Assembly (NCBI GenBank): GCA_030248295.1
Contig: JASANH010000138.1
Coordinates: forward strand, 558,001-622,000
DNA length: 64,000 bases
Reading direction: 5' to 3'
DNA from: Mesodorylaimus sp. YZB2_4
Taxonomy: Eukaryota; Nematoda; Enoplea; Dorylaimida; Dorylaimidae
Below, in pieces: positions 23,258 through 34,700 of this stretch. Positions within the stretch are counted from its first letter, which is position 1; every line of letters begins with the position of its first letter. A program made the position numbers and the translations under genes. The notes beneath the pieces were generated by a model. That model was not told the origin of the DNA. It was given only the letters and a program-made list of their open reading frames with translations, and searched no databases.

Positions 23258-24210
23258 AGAAGAAGCCAGGCCCAGGAACCCACGACAGGACGCCGGAGGC
23301 GCGGGGGGGGAAAAACCCCCAAACCTCAGCAAGACCAAAAATAATCCCCACAAAATCTACCACACAGCTGGGCCGGAAATAGTCTAGCCCATAAAGAAAA
23401 TAACAGGACCGAAAAAGAGTTCAGTCCGTAAAACAGTCAACCAAACACACACACACGCGGGGTTAGCCGAGTTAGACAAACCCCACCAATCCATACCACT
23501 TCGAATTACTCCACCATCGGAACCGGGCAAGGAATCACCTCACCGGCCACCGGAGTCGCGACCAAATCATCACCATCAGCTGACATGCACACATCCGAAA
23601 CCAACGATTCGTCGTTGCTGAATGGGAATCCACCATTGGCCGGATCCGGAAAATACATGGCCAATCGGGCCGGCGACAGCTGCTGCACGCGGGCAATCCA
23701 CATAGCCCAAGCCACCAGGAAACGATGACCCCATCGCTTCCGCCCGGAAGAAGGTGGAGAAACAGGTTCACGTGTGGTGGCACCTGGCATACAGTTGCTC
23801 ACAAGCGTCCGCCGGAACAACCCCTGGGCCACGAAATGCACAAAGCTTACGTTTAGCTTCCAAGTCCGAAGACCTGGCCTGTAAGCTACCCAGGCAAGGG
23901 AGTTCCCGACACGAGTCAACCTCGATGCTCGGTACACACCAACACGCTCCTCCCGTGACGCCAATGTGATAGACGGAATAACACTACATTGGAGAAGACA
24001 CCGCGGGGAGCGGATGGACTCAAAAAGCTTCCAGGCAGGTCACCTAGTCGTAGGTGCCCGAGACATCAACCCGACGGGTTTCAGCCTCGCCTGGAGGAGC
24101 GTATCGAGCGGCCAACGAAGGCAACTGATACGCTGTATGCGGCGGCCAGTCAAGGCAACCACATACTTCTCCGTGTATAAGGCGGCCAGTTAACCCCTAG
24201 TTGGTCTCAC
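23256..24210. other. GC- and CA-rich sequence after the LINE tail, with a minus-strand open frame
   Basis: Immediately after the LINE poly(A), base composition changes to GC/CA-rich, unlike the flanks. A minus-strand frame at 23964-23506 codes 152 residues ending PVPMVE. I recognise no domain in it; it contains RKRWGHRFLVAWAMWIARV and PARLAMYFPDPANGG. The segment could be a piece of another mobile element or a diverged gene. A GGCGGCCAGT word occurs twice within about 40 bp near 24140-24190. Confidence 0.3.
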
Positions 24211-25531
24211 TGTTTGCAGCATCAAGTAGCGACTGTACGATGCCTGTGCTAGAAGATAGTTCTTCCTTTCGTACGATTCATGTTTCAATTGAAGTTATTA
24301 TTGTTTTTGGGCTACTTTTTGGGGTTTTCGGGCCGCCGTTTGAGAACCGCTTAAACGATTTCGGTAATTTTTGGTACTAGCATGTCCTACCTATCAACCT
24401 ATGATACTACCAAACGGTTTTGCAAAATGATGGCTGGTTGTCGAGATATGCAGATAAAACCGTTTCGCCCTGTGTTATAACATGCGTTGGGTCTGTGGAC
24501 CCAAGAGTTCGACCAACTACGGGTTAAGGCAACCAGATACAGTACCTTCTCCACAGGCCAAACACGCCTACTACATGCGGATTAAGTGTGTACAGTGTGT
24601 ACTTGATTACAGTATACGTGTTTGACCATTTAATGGTCAAACACGCATACTGTATATTATGCGCACGTATACTGAAATGGCATGAACATTACCATATGAA
24701 AATAAAACTTCAAGTTAGTGAGCTGGGCAGAGCTGGGGTTGAGCACTGGGACTACCGGGAGAAATTTTATTGGAGACATCTTTCAACCAGGGACAATAGT
24801 TATTTTTGACGCGAGTAAGATTCCCATATTGCCCCTCATATGTTTGCATAGGAGCGCATGAGATATTTCATGACACGCGATTGTACTGCGCATACGAGTA
24901 TGCAGCATCAGGCTATTTAAAACCATCAGGCCTGCTTAAGACTTTGGGCTGTAATTAGAAACGGTCAGTGCTCACAGCGCTAGTGGTGATTGCTACGAGT
25001 CCGTATATCAGACTTCGGTGTGTTTTCGTGGTCGGAGGGTGTTGTAAGTGGATTCATTTATACTCGTATCCGTACATACTTGCGCTAAGTAAAGACTTTG
25101 TATGTTGTATTTTATGCAGTAACGTTACACAGTAGCCCGGCCACGAGCACCCGGAATCGATGCCCAATGTAGATATACTCGTATACGTTTAAACTGGTTG
25201 AAGCATTATTGGAGGAAACGGACTATTTCCAAAATCCCAGCCCTGGTAGGCGGTCGGCTCCAAAGTAATAAACATGTCCACGTATTCCTAATGCATTTCC
25301 GAAGACGGATTTGCGGATGAGTGAGCCCTGGGTTTCCAATCACTTTTCCTCGTTCGTTCCCTTGCGACGGTACGAGGTCATAACTGGGTGTTGAGGCAGG
25401 GGAAAGATTGGGTGACAGTTGCACAAACCTTTTAGATCAATCTGCGGCAGTGGAGCGAGGGCAAAGAAGAGAAAGAAGGCAATGCCGTTGACAGGTCGAT
25501 AGATGGTGCAAAATGAAGCTATTCGTGTCGA
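24211..25531. other. intergenic region containing a palindrome
   Basis: No gene is recognised. An AAGGCAACCA..ATAC word shared with the preceding segment (near 24143 and 24526) suggests a diverged repeat. The 47 bp palindrome is listed separately. Confidence 0.3.
24608..24654. repeat. 47 bp near-perfect palindrome bounded by TACAGTA/TACTGTA
   Basis: Two 23-base arms pair at 22 positions around a single central T. The inner part of the arm is GTGTTTGACCATT and its complement, and the outer ends are TACAGTA and TACTGTA. It could be a minimal inverted-repeat element or a transcribed hairpin. Confidence 0.9.
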
Positions 25532-25895
25532 ATGGTCCCAGTGAAAAGCTTCCACCAAGGCACGCTTGTGGCCGAGCCAATGGGCAACTGGTGCAGAAAG
25601 TATTTGAAGGAAGCGGAAGACGAGGTAATGAATTCGCTTTCAGAACATACTTTCTGAAATCGATCTGCTGCCCCAAAGCGCTCGTGTCTTTAGACTAGTT
25701 GTCGCAAGCTTTCAAAAGGGAATGCACTAAAGGCCACCAAGGCCTGTTCTGCTCTTACGACCTTCGTTCTTGTAAGTTGCCCATTTCTGGCACATCCACC
25801 AGTTCAGTTGTGCCTTATTGCCCACTTTCCATCTGTAGTCGCCTACTCTCCAGCATGAACTGGACCAGAATCTCGTCGGTGGACGGGACGAATAA
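25532..25895 (+). CDS. possible small three-exon gene of unknown function, 75 aa
   Basis: Three segments join in phase with plausible splice sites: 25532-25624 (donor GTAATG), 25694-25771 (acceptor CTTTAG, donor GTAAGT) and 25839-25895 (acceptor CTGTAG), ending at TAA. The product would be 75 residues, starting MVPVKSFHQGTLVAEPMGNW and rich in Lys and Glu. I see no signal peptide, membrane helix or known domain. A further acceptor (CCTTTTAG at about 25433) upstream could introduce a 5' UTR exon or more coding sequence. Consistent phase across two introns is the only support, so chance is possible. Confidence 0.3.
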
Positions 25896-27130
25896 TGATT
25901 CAGCTGCCAGGACCTTTCCAAACGGTCCTCATGGCCGCGGTATGGTCCCTTTGTGTGAGTGCGCACCAAGTTGACGTCTTCGTCAGTCTTATGTTCCCGA
26001 CACTATTCGCGTGATCGCGTGGTTGTCCGGGTCTCTAATGCACTCATTGACAGAGGCGAATTAAGGAAGGCCTTGGCCGGCACTTATTTGTTGAGAATAG
26101 AATTTAAAAGGACCCTTTGGACAAACCTAATCAAGAGTCGGCATGTTTTCAATGCAAGCTTACGAGTTAGCCCGATGTGCGACTGGACTGCGACTAGGTT
26201 TGTCCGAGTTCGGTCCGCTGCAGGGCCAATTTTCTGCGTTTGACCAAGTCCTAGAGGCATCCGGAATATTACATATGCGCATAAAATATGAATACACAAA
26301 CTGTCACTGACATCGACCAACTCCATCACGGGCCTCTTTCCTCCAGGCGCCGCTTTTGCTGGTCGGGCTGTTGAAGAGCGAGCTCGTATCTAAGCGGTCG
26401 GTCGGTCGGCAGGAGAGTTGGTAAATTTACTAATCGTCAGAAAGGGACTTCTATTAGGAACCCATCCCACACCCAGTTCGGAAAGTGAGCCAGAAGTGAA
26501 AATATGGTTGGCGTTTTGAAAACGTCCAGTCGTCAACGGGACACAGCCAAGTACGTTATTAGTGATATGGGTGTATAAAGCCGTCTCAAATAACATTCGT
26601 GACTTACACTTTCCTACATGCATTACAGGTGGCTAAAGTACGGCACGTTAGCCGTGTCCGATTCGTCTTTACCCTCCTTGAAAGGGATGATAACTGAGAG
26701 TGATCTCACTGAAGAGACCTTCCAGAACCGCAATTTTATCCCCTGCAGTCGAAGCGTATCGTTGTCTTACATTTCCTACTCTGGCACCGAATCGTCATCA
26801 AAAACGCACGATTGTAACGCCAATGGAATTCGACGCATGAAACCAAGTAACTGATTTAGTCAGGATTTCTGCTATGAGCCTTCAATTTGTTCGCGTTGAG
26901 GGGCGGTGGTTCCGAAACCCAAGAAGGTGCCTTAAACCTCCATTGTGTGTGGCTTTATCAAAAAAAACCAATATGCTGCCCGGGCCTGAAGCTTTCTGTT
27001 GACATCGAAAGCCCGTATGATTAGTGCCAATGCCTTTTGTCCCGCGTCCGTTTGGCACTGGCCAATTATAATCGGGTCTCCCGTTATCATTATGACCATA
27101 CCCTCTTCTCCACTAACGACTGGCTGGAGC
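25896..27130. other. intergenic or 5' region of SSUH2
   Basis: No confident exon is seen. Open frames at about 26618-26854 (+) and 26932-27132 (-) look mildly protein-like. The plus-strand one could be an upstream exon of SSUH2, since a possible donor follows at about 26850, but no homology supports it. Confidence 0.3.
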
Positions 27131-28694
27131 ATGATGGATGAGCGTCCGGGGAAAACGCCGCGTTACTTTCTAGAAGACGAATGCGATTGCGATTGTACGC
27201 CAAGGCAAAGAAAGACCAGTCCTAGAGAGAACTTGGAATCGTCGTCAAGTGACCGAGTCAGGTATCACGCCCCACGATCGCCGTCTATACCCACCTTACT
27301 TCCTCAGGTTTTTAGGTCAGTGATTGAAAGCTTTAAGCTTTCAGACAACGATGTCAGGGATGCCTTGTGGGAATTCGTCTTGCATAAACGCTGCTATTCG
27401 AGGAAACCGGTCATCGAAATGAACATACTGCGCATTGAGTGCACTTGCGTCTTTCGAGTGAGCTAGCGTTTTTAGTCCTGTCGATATACGCTGCACAAAG
27501 CTCTATTGTTTCAGTACACATTGGAAACTCGTGTCGAACAGCTGCAGACACGCTGGGTAACAGAACCCTATGATGGTAAGTCTAGCAAGCAATTTTATCC
27601 CTACTTGATCAAGCAGTTAGATTCCTGGTAGGAGCTGAAGGACCGTTACCACTCGCCCCAGTACACCAGTCGAGTGGCCGCGAAAGCAGTTCAACCCTTT
27701 CGGGCTGTCACCAAAGGATGGGGGTACCAAGAAGTGCAACTGTCAAGTTATGTGTGCACTGCTCTGGACGAGGTGTCAAACCGTGCGTCAAATGCATTTG
27801 CACGGGGAGAGTGAGTGCCATGAGTGACTTCGCTTGCAGCCAGTCTCACCGCAACCGTTTCAGGCTCGTTGCCCATTTTGTCAGAATCACACTTTCCACC
27901 ACGACGGAGTTGGTCACTTGCATTCGAGTCGTTGCTTGCACTGTTCCGGTTTTAGTTATCTGCCGTGTCCTTATTGCAAAGGCGTCGGGCACAGCAGGTG
28001 TGGAAAGTGCAACGGCAAAGGAAAACTAAAATCGTACATGCAACTGAAGATTACCCTGTAAGTGGTTTTGTATTTGGTTGGCTTCAGCAGACACATGACT
28101 TTGTCATCCCACTTTAAACTGGTGGACTGCCCCTAGTGGCAAGTGCCGAGTGATTTTAGTCCGGCTTCTAATCAAATCAAGTTCTGTGTCTGTGCTGGGA
28201 AATAATTAAATTTCAGACGAATTTCTTTCTGCCTTAGGAAAACTGTCGTGAGTGATTTGATTATCCCAAGCACACCAGACCCTTCAGACAGTCACGATTC
28301 ATTGCCGCTGCCCGCATCGGTCTTGAAGAATGCTGATGGGGCAGTAATTTTTGAAGACCAATGTTTGGAAGGAGGCGTGCAGCCAATAAATTCCTCTTCC
28401 ACTACGGCCATGATCGAACGCATATCATTTCGGTTGCTGAGGCAGCACGAGTTTGCGTACCCTGGAGGCAAAGTGAAAATGCAAGTGAGCACCACTCTGT
28501 CCTATTCTTTAAGATGCTACAAAGACTTTTCTTAGAAACACAAGCTGATGGTCATTCCGATCGCCATGGTGGAGGCAGAGTACAGAAAAGTGTCAAGAAC
28601 CTTTCATATTTATGGTCAACAAAAAATGGTGCATTTCTCAGATTATTTCGCGAAATTTTCAGTGCGCTGCGGTGACGGATGTGCTGTTATGTGA
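27131..28694 (+). CDS. SSUH2: SSUH2-like protein with DnaJ-type CxxCxGxG zinc-finger repeats
   Basis: Six exons: 27131-27457, 27515-27575, 27632-27810, 27864-28057, 28238-28484, 28536-28694. Phases close to 388 residues. The N-terminal part is low-complexity with an acidic DECDCDC patch. The SSUH2 core follows: VRDALWEFVLHKRCYSRKPV, then YTLETRVEQLQTRW, then a cysteine-rich region with paired CxxC repeats (CVHCSGRG, CVKCICTGR, CPFC, CLHCSGF, CPYCKGVG, CGKCNGKG), as in DnaJ-type fingers. After this comes the family's beta-rich domain. SSUH2 is found in animals and linked to tooth development in mammals; its molecular role is poorly known. The protein ends CAVM, a CaaX-type prenylation motif. 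Codon phase and domain order are complete, although an additional 5' exon cannot be excluded. Confidence 0.9.
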
Positions 28695-29645
28695 CAGATA
28701 CTGTATATGCCCCTTGTATGGTGTAAAAGTCGGTATGCAAACTGGGTGAAACGAACCAAGTCTTCACACTTTCAGAGCACCTAACCCGCACAAGTAGCAG
28801 CATCAGCCGCAATGCCTTCTGCTACGCGGGTTTGTATGAATTGACACGTCGCTAGCTTGACTGTGCGAGCGTGTGGAGGGGTCGCTAGCTACTTGCATCA
28901 CAGCGAACATTACTTGGCATATGATCAACATCGTGAGTGAAAGGGCGCAGTCAACTCTATCAGTCTTCTATCGATATAAGAAGGCGAGCTAGTCTGCATA
29001 TCGTTACGATACTGATCGATACTGGACTACCGGATGCCGCCATACTACAACTGGTATTCCGGCAACGCGTGTGCGTACGAAAAAAGGTTTTGATAAACAT
29101 CCTATTGCACGAAGTCCGTCGCTGTGAACACGGAACTTTTATCGGCGGTAGACCCCGTTAGGCGTGGCTTCACCAGCTAGCCGGTTTATTGTTATTCTAA
29201 CATTACGGGCTCTGAACTGTATAAATTTTGTGAAGACAGCAGTTCTATATGCTGCTTCCGTCTTTCCAACTTTCCTATATAAAGCATAAACATGAGCTGG
29301 CACTTGACGGCTGTAATGGTCGTGGGGACTCATGCTAAATGTACATATTCAGCGCGGATAGGCCCCCCCACGGGAAAGCCAGTCGTCTCCGCTATAAACA
29401 AAGCTCTTACGTGATGTTTTTGGTGGGCGTTACTCGTACTGTAGCTATCGATAGGTACCTACACCAGGCTACGTGCCAGAATAGTACTCTACCCTACTCC
29501 TACCCCGCTTCGTATGAGACAGATATCTACTCGGCCACTCACTAACAATAAGTCGTGGAAGTGTACAGCACCATTTACTTCCTGGTCTGGCGTCGGGCAA
29601 ATTGGTCGATTGAACGTACTTGAGTTGAAATCCGTGGTTGAGAAA
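28695..29645. other. spacer between SSUH2 and hexokinase
   Basis: No gene is recognised. It should contain the SSUH2 3' UTR and the hexokinase promoter. Open frames in both strands have no recognisable features. Confidence 0.4.
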
Positions 29646-31792
29646 ATGGTGGACAAATGCATCCCGCACGATCCTCAAGTAGCCTATCACCACCTATCAG
29701 CCATAAGGCACTATGAGACTTGATTTTTAAATGATTTTATACTATAGATAGACGGAATTCTGCGTAAATTCAATTTGGAGGATGACAAATTAAAGTCCGT
29801 GACGAAACGAATGGGTGACATGATGGAGCGTGGATTGTCGGACGATCCAAAAACGGTGTCAAACTCGTCGTTGAAAATGTTGCCGTCGTTCGTATGCGCT
29901 TTGCCTGATGGCTCGGAGAAGGGTGACCACATGGCGTTAGACTTGGGTGGTACTCATTTTCGCGTATTGGTGGTCAAATTGGAAGGAGGGGGACGTCAAA
30001 GTCAAGAAGGCAAAAAATTCAAAGTGCCTGCTGCGATCATGACTGGCTCTGCTGAAAAGGTATGTTGCGCTGGTTTGATAATTTGCGAAAGGGTTGGTCA
30101 TCACTTTCTCAAGACTGGATGCGGCTCCGCATGAACGACAGTTTTCGGAAGGCTGGTCTGCTCCATTGACCAATATAGCAAATCCATTTCCTTAGCTCTT
30201 CGAGTACCTGGCCGAATGCGTGGGCGGTTTTCTGGAAGAGCGCAAGTTGGAAGGCAAGAAATTACCGCTGGGGTTCACTTTCTCGTTTCCTGCTCGTCAA
30301 GAAGGTTTGCGAGTAGCCCACTTGATCACTTGGACCAAAGGTTACAAGGTCAGTGGTGTCGAAGGACAGGACGTAGCCAAGTTGCTTCAAGAAGCCATAC
30401 ACCGCCGAACTGTAAGTTTGACTCTGATGTGCTTATTCTGTGCCGCAATGCTGTTAGTAATTCAGGGAGGCGACGTGAACGTTGTGGCTGTGGTGAACGA
30501 TACAGTAGGTACTTTGATGTCATCTGCCCACGAGGATCCGATGTGCCAAATCGGCGTTATTCTGGGTAAGAATGACTGACCAAAGCTCACATTAACCCCG
30601 CACGACTTGACCTGACAGGAACTGGCACAAATGCCTGCTACATGGAAGCTATTGAACAATGTCCGAAGATGCAGCAGTATCTGCGAGATCGTGGGTTCGA
30701 CAAGGTCTGGTTCCATGGTCGAGTTTATGCGCAGATGTGACGCTGTGTTTTTCATAGATGATAATAAACATGGAATGGGGTGGTTTCGGAGATTTGGGCG
30801 AGCTAGAAGACATCCGTACCGAATTTGATATCGGCGTGGACAAAGCATCCATAAATCCTGGCCGCCAAATGTGCGTGTACATCTTTTCCTAAACTACTCG
30901 CTCGTTCGTGACGAGATTATTGTTTTAGTTTTGAGAAAATGATCTCTGGAATGTACATTGGCGAGCTGGTGCGACTAATTTTGTTGAAACTGATGCAGGA
31001 GCAGATCATCTTCAGCACTGAACAATGGAGTCAACTCAACTCGCAAAACGGGTTCCCTGGGCGATCCGTGGGTGACATTGTTCGGTAAGAATACGGTAAA
31101 TTCAGCTTTGTCTGACAAAGCTGATGCAGGGCTTTGTTGCAGGGTAACATCCGTCGATGCGAGCAGTGCTGAAAGTATCAGTGCGATTCATGACATTCTA
31201 AAGAAGCTGGGTGCTCCCGAACCGTCCAGCACTGACAGCGCTAACGTGGCTTTCGTGTGCATTTCGGTGATTAAGAGGTCCGCTGAATTGTGTGCCGCTG
31301 GTGAGTTTGACCTTTGACTAGGTAGACGACATTAGCGGGTTTATAAGCACTACGAGTATTCTCTGGCCGCAAGCATCGGGAAGTTTTGGCTATACTCTGT
31401 CACTGTTTATCGCGACATATGTGCTTTAGGTATCGCGGCGATCTTGAATCGTCTGAAGCAGCCAAAGGTAACGATCGGAATCGACGGCGCTGTGTACCGC
31501 TACAACCAGCCGCACTTTGACCAGTTCCTCAAAGATCGATTAGCCGTCTTGATTGAAGTGCCCTGCGAAGTAAGTATATGCAATTGTATGATTGCAATCT
31601 CCAGATTTCCCTTCTCGGATCTTTTAGTTCACCTTGAAATTATCGACTGACGGAAGCGGCCGTGGGGCTGCCCTTGTCGCTGCTGTCGCTTCTCGTTTGA
31701 GCAAGCAAGTCTCAGAAACTAAATCAAGCGCAGAGGCGAAGGAAGTGAAGCCAGCTAAGCAAGAGGCCGACAAAATGTGCGTCATGGCCTGA
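29646..31792 (+). CDS. HK: hexokinase
   Basis: Ten exons: 29646-29678, 29748-30059, 30196-30411, 30466-30565, 30619-30704, 30758-30870, 30929-31084, 31143-31300, 31430-31569, 31628-31792. Phases close to 492 residues, the usual size of a single-unit animal hexokinase. Motifs: phosphate-1 [13 protein letters not shown], sugar-binding [11 protein letters not shown] (Cys is more usual than Ala here), catalytic Asp in [27 protein letters not shown] and the nucleotide site [14 protein letters not shown]. It phosphorylates glucose with ATP at the start of glycolysis. The first exon ([11 protein letters not shown]) is the least certain part: it rests on one ATG and a good phase-0 donor. After the last conserved helix comes a Lys/Glu-rich tail ending CVMA, which fits a CaaX pattern and is not usual for hexokinases. 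Confidence 0.95.
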
Positions 31793-34700
31793 GGTTCAAG
31801 GTGGATTCAAAAAATTTACAACAATCAGCAGTTTTGGAATACAGGATAACGTTACTGTATGGTGGACCCACATGTGTACCTTTGTGTGACTGATATGTAC
31901 CTACTGTACGTACTCGTGCTGGTGTCGATGCTCGCTATGAGAGCGGTGTGAATATTAGTTTTAGGGGTCCTGCAACTGTCAGCATGGAAGCGAACCATTC
32001 TGAACTGGTGATACTGCATTCATCAGTTCGTAGGTGATAGTGGCCGCTAGGAGCCAGCATACAGTCTTGTCACAGACTCGACCCCTTTGAAAGGGGCGTG
32101 GGATGTGCACTCGTAATACGGGTGTGTGTAAGTCTAAAAGTGATTAGACGAAATTGTTCAAAGGAAAATACGAAAAAATAATTATCTCCAAATGCTATAG
32201 GCATAAAACGAAATCGTAGGAGACGGAGAAGCCGCTCTCTTCAATTTTCTTTAATCGCTTACGCTCGCCTCCTGAGATTCCGGCCCGCCTTATACGAGCT
32301 CGCGGCCAAGCACCCAATAGACCAGCTAATTGCCATTCTCGCCTGGCCCTTTTCTTTTCTACCTATTCTATAGACTCGTTCACTTTCTCATTCTCTGCCA
32401 ATCCCTTTCCTCCGAGGAAATTCGATAGAAGACTCCTAGGCCGTTCGTCTCGCTTTAGCCTCTTAATCTCCTTGATTGTTTTTCATCATTTATTTCTAAA
32501 CAGCCGCCCCGGTATGAGATAAGGAGGTACTGTAGCACGCCCTTCTTGCAAGGTGCCAGGCCTGCTGAGATGACTGGAACCGTGAGCCATCAACGGATAG
32601 ATATGGAGCAATGGGTGCTTGAGGTTCAGGCGAAAGCAAGATGTATCCGACGTGGATAGGGGTAGCTATTTTCAGATGCTTCTGTCATGTTACTGCTCGG
32701 CGGAACACAGGTTCGATGCCCACTTTTTTCAAAGCAGTGACTTTTCCAGCTGTCCCACGAGGCCCTAAGTAGGTTCATGTGCTCGTCGTCTGCAGTCCTT
32801 ATTAACTATCCGCTCAGACTGGTGAGACAGGGAGGACATCTATCAGCCAGTCAAAACAGCCCGTGCACCATTCAAGACTGGAGTAGATCCTGTGATCTGC
32901 ACACCTCCACTTTGATGTTACCCTATTCGCCCCTAATCAGCAATCCATATCACACCCACTTAGCCCGCTCCTTATCTGTCTTACGGCACGTGCACGTGCC
33001 AACACTTGTATCCGTTTGCGTGGCTGCGAAAAATGCCTAGAAAACAAGAAATGCACACATTTTACGATAGCATCTTGGAGACGTGTATCCGCTACCAGTG
33101 CTCGGAGCCACCCCACTCGGCATCTCTTAGGCTGGCATTACATAAAACATCTCGCGGTAGTCATAGGGGCCGGTGTAAGATGTATCCATAGACTATTAAG
33201 TTTGTGATATGGTAAAACATTAGAAAAATCGGGACCACGTTGCTACGAACACAAACAGACAGGCGATCATACGTTTTGGCTTAGTTTCCTAGCCGCCACC
33301 TTCTGAGCAAAGGAGCCGAACGGCGTCTACGAGAAAAAAACAACAGCTAGAGTCTCTGCCCCACCACTTCAGAAGTTTGGTGCCTGTAATCGCTGCCTAC
33401 ACGAGTTGGCCGAGTTGGAAGTATAGGTCGAGTGAAGGATGCCATAAAGACGAGTGTGAAAAAGTGCCTGCAATCGACTTTTAGCACAGAGAATAACTCT
33501 ATTCGATTCGCATTATAACGAGCCACTTAGCCCTTTGGCCGGTCATAAGGTACCTTCTTTATGTTGAACACTGCTCGCTTGCCGGGCTGGGTGGTCTGGA
33601 GTGCGCGCTAGAGGACGACCCAGCTGACCAGTGGTCAGGTGGAATCTTTCGTAGATCGATGCCTTATCAGGATCAGCTCACAGGGCCATTTTGTCGCGTT
33701 GTTGGACTGCGAATGGTGGGCGTTGTGAGCGAGGCTGGATGGAAGGCTAGATATGAGTGTGGTATGCGCGAGGCGGAGTAGAAGGGAGCCCATCTTCTTT
33801 CACGGCGCCTCGGTAAATAGTCGTATTTGCGCAACGCCAGGGCGAGCTACCTTACATAGGTATGCATTCAAAGCGAGACCATTCTCTTTGCTCTCTTATC
33901 GGGCACAAAAGGAAAAGAAGGTGTCGCGACAAGAGGCAGCTGTATGCGGGCGGGCTCTCACGACGCATCGCGACCAGCCTCTTTGGATCGTGGAAGCTGC
34001 CAGCGAAGACTTATATGTACATAAGGCGAACGTCTCCACGATTTTTCATGTTTAGTTTATGCGCCGCTTCGTGATCACGCTTCCAAAGAAGGCGCTGCCT
34101 ACGGGACTGCTCGACATGGAAATATGAATTTACTGGCACCCACTCGGCTGCCAGGCGGCGGGTGAAGAAGTTGGGAAGAAAGGCCAAGGTGGCACTGCGG
34201 TCCGGCCGTGTTGGCCGTGGCGCGGTTTACTCAGGTTCACTTATAGGAATCTAAAAGAAGGCCTTTTACGGAGCTATAGATTGCCTTTGGTCTAGGTAAA
34301 CCAGCTGTCTATGGCTTCGTGCGCGTCTAAGTTTACGTAAGACTTATAATATTTTAACATATTCAAAATTGTACATACACGATGTTGGCGGGCGCCGTGA
34401 CTGAGTTGAGCACTGTGTACAGACATATTACTGTATGTGTGTAGGAGACTGGCTGAGAGCTCGCTCGGACGGGTTATTAGGAAACTGTTATGGAATGGAT
34501 GCCGTCGAGCAAATACGCACCCAGCTTCGACCCGAACTTTCGTCAGAGGATCGACGGCTGATCAAGTAAGCTGTCCTGTTGTTCTCCTTTTTCGTCTCGT
34601 TTTTCTTTGTCACCTTTAACTGTCGGTCTCCTTGTCGCCGTCCCATTGCCCTCCACGAGCCCACCTTTTGGGCATCTTTCAAACGTCTGACCCGCCTGGA

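Noticed and set aside
26932..27132. Minus-strand frame with GEEGMVIMITGDPIIIGQCQ
   Set aside because: It overlaps the 5' side of SSUH2 exon 1, has no splice partners I could find and no recognisable family.
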